A stretch of DNA of 64,000 bases. Source: Xiphias gladius. Taxonomy: Eukaryota > Chordata > Actinopteri > Istiophoriformes > Xiphiidae. The stretch lies in contig NC_053419.1 of the NCBI RefSeq assembly GCF_016859285.1, positions 12,490,501 through 12,554,500 of the forward strand, given 5' to 3'. Within the stretch, counting starts at the first letter, position 1. Every line of letters begins with the position of its first letter. The notes beneath the pieces are model-generated. The model saw nothing but the letters and a program-made list of their open reading frames with translations, searched no databases and had not been told where the DNA came from. A program made the position numbers and the translations under genes. Positions 1-10,395 of the stretch are shown piece after piece.

Positions 1-692
1 TATATATATATAAAACGTTAACCTTTCCAGCAGATAAGCCCAAAACGAAAAGAGGAAGTAGAACAAACAGAAGTACAACTCAGAGTTTGGTTTATGAAAT
101 AAAACACTCACTAAACTTCCTGTTGAGACACAAAACATTCCCTTTTATATTAATTCCACATGGCAACGTAATTGTTTACATAAAAACGTAGTAGCACACC
201 TCTGGGGAAGATAGGAAAGAGAGGAAATATAACACTGGAAGCATACTTTTCAAAATAGAAGGCTCCACTAAAGCCACATAAAATTCTACAGTATGTACTC
301 TGCCAGTAATGGCCTGTATTTAATTTACCACAACATACACACCACTACACATGCATCAGAAATAACCTTCCTAAAATAATTAGTGAAATTAAATGTTTAA
401 CTGTCTGCCATGTCTGTTTAATATGTTAGGAAAAATTACATTTGGTTTGTGGTTGTATCTGACAACTCAAACCAGAATCAGCTTACCTGTAGTTTAACTG
501 AGGCAACCAATAAAGGCAGTAAAAGGGTGAATCAGCTGGAAATTTTTCTTTTCAAGTCGGTTATAATATTAAAAAACAAACAAAACAAAAAAAAACCCAC
601 AAAGGTATGAATTCATTTGCTGAACACTGATTGTTGCGGATTGTGCAGTAATTTCATGGACAGCAGGCATTTACAGTCTTTTGTCACAACAG
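1..692 (+). other. Intron of DRG1 (partial)
   Basis: This stretch precedes the first visible DRG1 exon and is read as the 3' part of an intron, because the exon at 693 follows a CAG acceptor and begins inside a codon. It is AT-rich, opens with a short TA repeat at positions 1-12, and holds no exon or recognisable repeat that I can support. The earlier DRG1 exons lie outside the window. Confidence 0.7.
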
Positions 693-2046
693 GGTCTACA
701 TCCCATGCATATATGTGCTCAACAAAATCGATCAGATCTCCATCGAGGAGCTAGACATCATTTACAAGGTGCCCCACTGTGTACCCATCTCAGCCCACCA
801 CCGCTGGAACTTTGATGACCTGCTGGAGAAGATGTGGGACTACCTACAGCTTGTGCGCATGTAAGAGTTGTTAATCCGGTCACCACAAGGGCGTGTGAAT
901 GGAGGGGAAAGACATTTTGGGGATTTATGTGCTGCAAAACAGGGAGACTATGTTAAAATGTACTTTTTTGTTGAAGACTGGAAAATTTGACTGAGGAGAT
1001 GTTTTCATTTGCAGCTACACCAAACCCAAAGGCCAGCTTCCTGATTACACATCTCCGGTTGTACTCCCTGACGGACGAACTTCAGTCGAGGATTTCTGCT
1101 TAAAGATTCACAAAAACCTCATCAAAGAATTCAAGTAGTGAGTACTGTAGACTTGGTTTTATTTTTTCAGTGTTAACGGGAATTCTGCCTTTGAGCACCA
1201 GCACAGATTTGATTATTTTTACAATCTTGAACACATCCAAACAGTTGACCTCAGGTTTGTCTCAATCTATTCAGTACATCAGAACTTTAAATATTTAGTA
1301 AACATTTTGGGAAATTAAACATGTTAAAAAAGCGGATTATTCCACATTTTAGCTCATTTATTTGCTTGTTTCTTTTAGTGTGACAAGGTTTCTTACTAAA
1401 AGGTATTGATAGAACTACAATACAACGGAATGACAAGTGGTCATCGAATGGTTTAAAACAACACAGGCGCTTTAATATCAGCCATTGCCCTCTTTATGGC
1501 GAGATACGCCTGATAAGCATTAATTGGAGAGTCTGGATTAGGACCTGAGATGATGTGTTGCACCACCATCTTCAAATGGGAGAGCTAAAATTGTCAATCA
1601 GTCAATATGTTAGTGCTGCTAAGCATTACCCATCCTCCAGGGAATGAGTGGGTCAGACAGTGACACATGCGATTAGAGAGCCTTTGTAACTAAAGGATGT
1701 CATTGTACCCTGTAGGTTACTTTATAGTGCAGCACCTTTGTCTTTGTAGCAAAGAAAGAAAAGATTCATCTTCATTATTTATTTTCTGGTGTAATTAAGC
1801 TGTGAGGGTCTGCATGATTAGCTCTGTCATCTCTTCATTTTTCTTCTTTAAGATCGTGTAGAATGAAACATGCATCCTATTAACTGCATTGAAGGGATCC
1901 GTAATGTACAATGATTTAGGTCATTTTTAAACTCTTCCTCTTTCAGTGCTCTCGTGTGGGGCTCATCTGTGAAACACAACCCTCAAAAGGTGGGCAAGGA
2001 CCATGTGATGGAGGATGAAGATGTTATTCAGCTTGTGAAAAAGTAA
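693..2046 (+). CDS. drg1: DRG1, developmentally regulated GTP-binding protein 1 (C-terminal third)
   Basis: Three exons are visible: 693-860, 1015-1137 and 1947-2046, ending in TAA. They encode about 130 residues nearly identical to the end of vertebrate DRG1 as I recall it. The first exon holds the G4 guanine-specificity motif NKID (in VLNKIDQ) and the [12 protein letters not shown] segment. The later exons form the C-terminal TGS domain, from [14 protein letters not shown] to [12 protein letters not shown]1 is a cytoplasmic OBG/DRG-family GTPase that binds its partner DFRP1 (ZC3H15) and acts with ribosomes and microtubules (family knowledge). Splice sites are clean: donors GTAAGA and GTGAGT, acceptors after TTGCAG and TTTCAG. 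The gene is truncated only by the window edge; the GTPase G1-G3 motifs lie upstream. The identification is secure. Confidence 0.96.
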
Positions 2047-2286
2047 AAGGAGTCTTAATTCACTGCATGGCCTGCGTATCACAAAGTCCTCTATACAGTT
2101 GCTCAGTAAATCGCCAAACATATCCATCAGAGCATCTGTCGTGTGGTTTCCAGTTTTTTTTGCTGTAATTTAAAAACTGAAGTGAATCTAAGTGTCATAT
2201 GCAAAAGAACCCACAGTACTTAGCACCATGAATAGTTCATATTGAATACTGGTTAAGGCTTGCATTAAAATCTGAAAAATCTGTAC

Positions 2287-2292
2287 AATAAA
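2287..2292 (+). terminator. DRG1 polyadenylation signal
   Basis: A canonical AATAAA lies 241 nt after the DRG1 stop codon and is followed by a T-rich stretch at 2330-2355, as expected of a cleavage site with its downstream element. It is the first such hexamer after the stop. Confidence 0.65.
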
Positions 2293-2511
2293 AAAATAAA
2301 ACAATCTTGCTTCATTCTTACCTTTTCTTTTATCGTTTTTTTTATTTTTTTAATCCAGCCCTTAATAGATTTACTTGATCTGCCCATGTGAATGTAAGCG
2401 TGTATTTAATAGCAAGTATATCCAGACACACTTATTTTCTCGGTTCAAATCAATATGATTTAATGTGCTACATGCAGTCTGCAACTAAAGCGTCACAGAA
2501 ATGTTGCAGCA

Positions 2512-2840
2512 TTGTATGTCCTCACAGTTACATGGTCTGCCTCAGAAACACAGCAGCACTCATCAACAGCGTTACCTCGACCGCTTCAGTCTGGCTCAGA
2601 GGAAAAAGTCTCATTTGAAAGCCCTGTCCAGCTAAGGGATTTATGTGACATTGATGATGAAGGCAGTGATTCAGGCTGTTGGCCCACCCCCTCTCTTTGG
2701 TAAGGACGGCCACTCAGGTTAATCAGTTCATTCACTCAGACGCAGTCTGGGGACATCATACGCCAGCTGTTCACAACTAACAAGACTCCACAAAGCAAAA
2801 TTCGGAGCATTTCATCAGACCCGAGCACTTCTGGAGGCTA
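2512..2840 (+). other. Unassigned coding-like patch
   Basis: One frame stays open from 2512 to 2703, with residues rich in Ser, Glu and Asp (for example SGSEEKVSFESPVQ). After one stop the same frame reopens and reads through QSGDIIRQLFTTNKTPQSK to a stop near 2840. A GTAAGG donor-like site at 2700 and a CAG acceptor-like site near 2740 would bridge that stop. I recognise no protein family. It could be the last exons of an unknown gene, a decayed exon, or chance. Confidence 0.2.
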
Positions 2841-3917
2841 GCATTATCTAATGTCAATATGTCACAACCTGTATGAAGTGTAGCAGCCATTTTGTGTCTG
2901 AGCAACTGATATTAGCCAGTGATTGCCGTGGATGGCGCCAGTGCATAACCGAATAAATACAGTAGTATATTGTCAGACAGGAAATTTGAAGAATAAAGAC
3001 TACACTCCATCGAACCAAACAAAACTATATACAATTGAGCTGAGCTTTTCCAAAGGTGTATGTGGTTCTTTCACAGCATATTTAATAAGCTCCAAAGATG
3101 TGGTAGTAGCTTTGTCAGTTTAAATAAACACCCATACATTTCATTCAATATTATATATAAAATGTATCAAACTGGAAAAGGTAAGCATCTTTACATATAC
3201 TGAACATCTTGGGGACAATGCAAAATATCCAGTATATACAACTGCAGCTTAAACAACCTTGTGTGTCTGCATTTACTAAAAGAATATGAAATCATACAAT
3301 ATATAATGGCAAAGAAAAAATTATCTCAATTCATGATCCCAAATTTCATGGAGGAAAACTGCTTTGCATGACCACAAAAGCTCTTTCCACTCATAGATAA
3401 GAAACCATTTAATTGTCAAAAGTATTATTTATATTGTCCATTAATTATCGTTTACACTGTATCTGATTTGGACCTACATTGGGTGATGAACAAGGATTTA
3501 GATATGCAACAGGATTCCAGTTAATTGATATATAAAAAGCCAATATGCAAGAGAGACAAAATGCTCACAATACTTACAACACAGCTTTAATGATTTGGTT
3601 TAAAAGGGGTGCTATCAAGGTTGTATTGGATGTTATAGACTACAGTTCTTGCTGAGAGAATAGTCACTTTTTAGGAAAAGCTGCAGTGGTTGAAGGTAAT
3701 GCCTGCTTGTCCAGCAGCAGCAGGATCAACCCTCCTCAGACACCGCTTCTTCCCAACCCCCTTTTACCCTGTAAATTATAGCAGCACTTTAGCTAATGAA
3801 AGAGTTGAAGACCGGGCACTAATAAAAGCCATTAAGTGAATAAAGCACTTCCCCCTCTAACAAAATTAAAGAATCTAACCATTTGGAGAGGGAGGACTCT
3901 GTATTAATATTTATGAA

Positions 3918-4210
3918 ATGCGGAACCAGTGGCCCCCCCAAACTCCCCAACGCACGTCCAATCCCAGCCTGACCAGGTCCTCCTTGCCAGTGCACCTATC
4001 CCAAGAGAACATCATCAACCCCTCCTAGCTTGAAGGAGGGGCAGGAGATGGGGACTTGAAGGGTGCTGAGGACGCAGTCAGGACAGTCTGTCTCAAGTAG
4101 AGCAAGCTGAAGGACCCCAAGCCACAGCTCAGAGCTCCCTACCGCCTTCATCGCCACTCAACCAGCTGAACTTAGCGCCGACTCTGGGGCCAGCGGATGG
4201 AAAGGTGGGT
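3918..4210 (+). other. GC-richer patch with protein-like reading frames
   Basis: This is an island of higher GC content inside AT-rich DNA. From an ATG at 3918 one frame reads about 36 residues (MRNQWPPQTPQRTSNPSL and onward) to a stop at 4026. A second frame runs from 4070 and ends ...SSPLNQLNLAPTLGPADGK before a GTGGGT donor-like site. The two frames differ, so one simple exon cannot hold both. It may be a decayed gene, an untranslated exon or chance. Confidence 0.2.
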
Positions 4211-7200
4211 TTCTTGGAAAGACCAGATTTGTAGAAGTGACTTTCCAAAGACTGCAGCTGGAGGTAGTCAGTAGAATAGAGAGTAAGTTATGAATAAGTC
4301 TCATATTTGTAATGTATTGAAAATGTGTTGGGTTGGTCACTGTGATCTTTAGTCTGAAGAAATATTTTATGTAATTTTATGCTTTAAAACATATTTTTCC
4401 TAATAAATTTGAGAACATTTAAAAATTCTTCAGTCAAATTTAGAATCAGATCCTGAGATTTATAGACAAGTTTGAAACTCCAGCAAGATCCTGCTTGAGG
4501 TCATCCATGCCAATTTTTTGAAGAAAGAAAAAAACCCCACCAAAAACAAGGTAAGAGAGCATCATAATGTATCACAATCATCCATGCATAAAAACCCATC
4601 CCATCAACCATACAGCATCACTTTGAAACATCCTCATTGTTCTGAAAAACAGTTCTGTTCAACGCCACCGCCCTCCATTTTCACCCAAAGTATTCCCATT
4701 TTCATGCCATTTGGTCACTACAAACGCAGGGTTTTCTCTATGATGCATTAATATGCATTACGGTGTAATTTCATCATACAAAGTGGCTCAGTTGCCTGAG
4801 CTCTAAGTTGATTATCGCACCATGCCCTCTCATTTTAGTAAGACGTCCCTGGGGAGCTAAAAGAAACACAAGAAAAGGTAACAAGATTTTCAAATGTTTT
4901 GGAGACACAGCTCTCTGAGCTTGATGGTATCATGGTTCTTGACATTGCACTTAGTGACCGTTAACACAGTTAGGACTTAAATGTCACGAGTGGTTGTGTC
5001 TTTACTCTTAGGAGACGGTACATGTCCTCAGATGGACAACAGCGATGAAGCTATATCTATCATTTTTGAGTTCATTGTGTCACTGGCCGCGAAGACTCTG
5101 TTTCAGTCAGTTGTCAGTAAAATTTTAACGACTGGACTCTGTGAGTTGCTGCAGTTCTTAACAAGATCACTGACGATATTACCAAAACTCTGTTTCCATT
5201 GATCAGTTGAAGAACGCCCAGTAGACTGATGGAGACCTAATTTGATTAAGCCACCATTCCTCAGGCCTGCTGCATATCTTTTCTTGAAAATGTTGAAAAT
5301 TTCAATGTTTGTATCAAAGAACAGAATTTTTAGATTTTTTTTTTTCCTGGTAGTTGTGCGCCAAGGACAGGAGGGAGGGGTTTGACGCAGTTTGTGCGCA
5401 GGAAGGGTGTTGCCCTTTTTTTCCCGCAGTGAACGTGACCTATGACTAACTGTTGTTTTTATTCTGCAGATGTTCTTAACTGCAACTGTGTTAACATTTT
5501 TTTTTAAATCACTGTGTAAACCAGTGGTGCCATTTTTTGGATAATCAGTCCATGAGCTCGGATCCCCTCCCTCACACCTTTGGACTTTTTCATCTCTTGG
5601 ACTCCAGATGCCACCAAACCGTGGGACTGTCTTTCAACTGCAAGAACCCAGAAAATACTTTGACAATATTGTATTTCTTTCAGGAGTTTTGATACTTAAC
5701 CACATTTACCGAGAATGACTTAGCTATGTTTGAAAAAAGCATAAAGATATATTATGTTTTACTGGTTTTCTCCCATTACCTTACATATTCAACAAAGCTT
5801 TCAAGTCCCCCCGGATGCCTCATACTGAGCTGGATCCTGTGTTGGTTTTTTTTTTGTCTTTGCCCAGGACCCCATTGTGCTTGATCTAACCATGCAGTCC
5901 ATCTTCTGTCCATGGTTGTGCCAAGCACCTTGGAGGCTTCGGAGCACTATCTGCCTTCTTTTGAGAACTTCTAAGCAATTTATAAAACTCAGATATCCTT
6001 TTTCAAGTCACTGATGTGGTTGTGCTTTTTTTTTACATTTAAAAATATGAAGGAAATAAAAACTAAAACAGTGCAATAAAACTTAAATATTTGGAGAAAA
6101 TTAGGACTGTAGAGCACATAAGAAACAACCATGCAAAAGCAAAAGATACAACAAGGACCAATAACTACAAGGTGCTATTAATTTCGATGATATGCAGTTG
6201 TATCACTTCCATGCTCTAATATTCTTTTATTCTCTTCATCTCACGATGGACTAAGACTTTGGACTATGACCAATAAATATCTAAACATCCTGTGTGTTGT
6301 ACTGGCACCAACATTTTTTGTTTTTTTTTGTTTTTTCATCTTGAATGAATTGATTAACAAAAGTGAGAGTTAGTGTGGATCTGGCAGGTTTTATAGCATT
6401 CATATAGATAAAGCTGTCATTCTCTACAAGCTGGTTGGTTCCAAAATGGCAGATTTGTGGAAACGATCAATTACAGTAAGTGCTCAGTGGCTTTTAACTA
6501 TGGCCAATAATTTCAGCCGGTAGAGGTCATATGTTAAAACAATATGCACTAAGTTAGGACTGCAGACACATCACAGTTGTATAAATCAAACAATGAGACA
6601 TTGCGCAATGCCTGAGACATACAAGCACATGTGGTTTAGACAGTGAGTTCTTGAAATGGTGATAAAATTATATTACTCTTGTTTCCATACAGCGCTTGGC
6701 TACTTATTTTGAATTCAGTCTGCGATGTCTCATAAGTTAAATCACAACTGGTGCATTTAACCAATAAATTTTAAATGATTAATCCAAACTCCTCATTGCT
6801 TTATGACTCTTATTTTAATGAATTCAGTCTTTACTTCAGATGATAACATACACTATAAAATATTGCTGTAATTTTTCCCCCATTTGATTTACTGTCATAA
6901 TGACCATTACAGCAGTGATGTACACAAAGAGCCTTGTTTTATTATGTTTTACTGAGTCCATATGCTCTATCCTGGAGAAATATTTATTCATGACTTCCCC
7001 ACATCCTACATATTTCCAGAAAAATACGCCCTCCTTTGTTTGGGAAATTCAATCTTACCTGTATTCTGTGCCAGAGTTACAATGATAGATATTATGATTG
7101 TTGGTTTCCCCTTTATTTTATCAAACTGCACTGTGACCGTGGATGAGGTGGTGTGCTATTCCTCAACTTTAGCTACCATCTTAATGCATGTCATCATTAT

Positions 7201-9340
7201 TATATTTATTATTTTAAATACAATGCATGCATTGTAGTGTGACAGGGACTCTTCAGGACTCTGAAACTGATGTAGTTAAATGGAATTCAACCTTCATTCA
7301 TTTTATTATTTGCATCCGTGACTTTCTTATGGTCGAACATTAAAATATATTCCATGAAAAAGCCTATTGGAGATTCTCCTATGAGACTAAGAGGCAGTTT
7401 AAACCAGAATTCAAAAAAGACCACAGCAACCAGAATTAGAGGCGTCATATTGTCAAAAGAAAATCTAGTACAGCATTTAATCAACACTGACATAACAATA
7501 CTCTTAAGCTGACTCAGTGGATCAGAGCAGACATTTGCTTATCTGCAAATTAAAGTTGTTGCATAGATTTATATTTAAAAAGTATAATCATGTTATTCCA
7601 ATGCAAACACATCTTAAGCAAAAATACTGGATTCTAGCAATTTAGTCCCACATCTCCAATCCATACTATATATACAGTAGATTCTAAGCAGTACTGTGTT
7701 CATACTAGAAAATTTTACTCAAAGTATACAGAATGCAAAGATTTAGATGTAGGTGCTGATACAGCTAAAAAAAAAATAAGTATAAAATCTTTAGAAAAGT
7801 TTAATTGACAACCAGTCTCACGCATATTATCCTCTACACATATCATTTCCTTTGTATAAACTGGTATTTTTGTATACTAACTGTTAAATAGTAACATGAT
7901 TTGTAGGAAGTACACACTGTATATAATAAGTGTGGAGAATGGTTTGGGACACAGGTACAGATTTATGTCAATAATTGGTCTTGTTTCAAGCTGATCAGTT
8001 GAGCAGAAAGTGCTTCCAATAAACTGTGCAGCCTCTCTATGCAGTCTGTCATTAACCTCATGGCCAGACCAGTAATATAGAGTTTACAGATTTCCCCTTT
8101 AGACTGGACTACGGTGGCTACTTTGCACAAACAAAAGGCTAATCACCTTTTTCTCTACCAAGACAGGGTCAAAACCAAGAGTGCTCTACATTCAACAGCT
8201 GAACACAGAAAGACACACATGAACATCTGTTTATTTGATCTGATTAGTTGCTCTTCCATCTCAATAACTCTTGAATTCACAGGGTTACAAGTGCATCAGC
8301 TCATAGAATTATCCATACGGTTCCTAAAGTAATTCACGTGTGGCAACAAATCACAACAAATGTTATACTGCTTGCCGAAAAAACAAAAATAGTATGTGAC
8401 AACTTTTAGACTACTGCAGGTGGCAAGCAGGTGTCTACATATGACAGAGCATTGAAATGTTACTCAATGTTCTCAAGCTGAACATAAACAGATATTGCAT
8501 AATGTTGAATTGGGTCATTATGATCTTATTAAAGCCTCAGTTTTGTTTGAGCACACAAGAGATAAATATCAAAAACATTTCATTTCCCCCTTCACACGTT
8601 CGACATATCAAGCGTGCATCATAACTTACACTACCATTTTTTATTTTAAATCAAGCAGAACAGAATTATACATATTTTTGACACATTAGGGATATATTGC
8701 TACTAGATGTGGGATTTCCTTCACAGAGTGGAACCCACTGTACTCCTTTATCTCGAAACAATTACTTCAGGTGATTCACTTTGATGTACCACCTACAACA
8801 AGGGACATTACATTTTAGTACAAGATGAGATTTTTTATTTTTATTTTTTTTTAAGGATTTCAAGTTAGTTGCACCAGTTTTTTTAGGCTGTAAACAGTGT
8901 ACTTTATTAGGCGATGTCTTATTCCACAGCATGTGGTGCTCTTTGTACATTCAAAAACACCCCCTGCAAACAGTTAATGATTTGGAAGGATGAATTGTAT
9001 GGCGTTTTAGTAGGACCCACTTTAATAACAAAAACTGTAGAATCACAATGCAGGAGAAAAATGTTACAGAGCTTGTTATACTAGTAAGAACAGGAACTTC
9101 CAGTACACAGGCTATGGTTTTATGAATGCACAAGGGCTACAGTGACACATAAGAGTTATGGTTTTTTTGTGTTTTCTAAGAGTGCTAACTAAAATGACGG
9201 CTGTTGTTAACACAGGGATATCTAAATAATTTCCAACGTGAAATAGGACAACTTTTTTTGTTTTTTGTTAAAATCATATGAAATGTAAATGGATTGTTAT
9301 GTGGCACAAGTGCTCCATGTTTCTCTAAAAAGAGCACAAG

Positions 9341-9346
9341 TTTATT
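9341..9346 (-). terminator. Candidate STARD7 polyadenylation signal
   Basis: On the minus strand this is AATAAA, about 1.05 kb after the STARD7 stop, giving a 3' UTR of plausible length. Other copies lie further on, for instance at 8903-8908, so the choice is uncertain. Confidence 0.3.
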
Positions 9347-10395
9347 AAAACGTGTCTCTGTAAGGTTGCCAAGCTATAAGTGCATTGGTTCCATTGTATC
9401 TGAGGATTTGTGTGGTTGTTATAAGACACTATGCCCCTAGTGCTGAAGGACTGGTTTATCTTCAGAAGGCTGTTTTGTCAACGCTGGCAGTTTTGAAAAG
9501 TCACAGACACAGTGAGGCGGACAGTGTGAAACCTCCGCTGTGCTGACAGCAAACCAATGCCATCCACTTAAAAAAAAAAAAAAAAAAAACCACCACACTA
9601 GATTTTACATTTTCAGTTCTGTGTACAACAGCATCATTTTGTTAAAGTTTTGTTTTTAATCCATCCCATTCAGTCAGGAAACCAGTGGCTTTAAGTCCAT
9701 GAAATGAAGAAACATGTCAGAAAGTGTTTCCCACAGAGGCCCCAGTGCAGGCCTTCATCTGTCAATGCACAAATCTTGGCCATAGTTTTGTTACCGTGAT
9801 AATGTTGACCAGAACCCAAGTGTAGTTACTGTGCTATGTAAAATACTGCACAACCATTTACATGTCATCTTGCTGAAACCACACCACAGACACTAAGAGT
9901 GACGTGGCTGGTTGGCGGTCTGAACAGCCTTTAAAGTCAAGCCTTGTCAAACAATGGACAACAAAAAGAGAGAATTGAGAGAAACAGCACTTTGGCAAAA
10001 CCATCTATACAATTAGGAATTTTGGCTCGATCTTAGCAATGGTTGCAGGTACCACATCACTACCTAAGGGGGCAAAATAATGCCACATGACATTGGTTGG
10101 CCAAGTAAAATTTGTACCGAGGCCAGCAGTCTGGATGACAATTTCAATAGCAACATTTGCTCGAAAGAACTGTAATGCTGTCACCAATACAGTGCATTGT
10201 TCTTGTGACAATTCATCTACAACCAATATAACCACATCTATGGATGGACTTTCAGTATATTTGTCTTTACTGTATGTTGAAACTTCCATTTGCAGTTCAC
10301 GCAATGTACCCAAAGTTGGTGTTGGAGGGTTCGATTTGGGTTCAAGTGTAAATGAAAACACTCTTACACAACCCCTGATCTACAAAATATCCATC
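9347..10395 (-). other. Presumed STARD7 3' UTR
   Basis: The sequence directly after the STARD7 stop codon on the same strand is read as 3' UTR. It has a poly-A run on the plus strand at 9571-9589. It also contains an open stretch of about 119 codons at 10361-10005 that starts with GTG rather than ATG (see findings). No splice signal clearly joins that stretch to STARD7. Confidence 0.4.

Larger units (their letters stand above)
2311..9340. other. Intergenic region between DRG1 and STARD7
   Basis: About 7 kb of mostly AT-rich DNA separates the DRG1 3' end from the presumed end of the STARD7 3' UTR. I find no gene I can name. Two patches look richer in coding-like sequence (2512-2840 and 3918-4210) and are listed separately. 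The part from 5340 to 6290 resembles a 3' UTR and carries an AATAAA at 6271-6276, but no matching coding exon is visible. The rest is low-complexity A/T runs with short chance reading frames. Confidence 0.5.

Noticed and set aside
6962-7237. 91-codon hydrophobic frame
   Set aside because: AT-rich DNA gives hydrophobic translations by chance; there is no conserved motif and no splice context.
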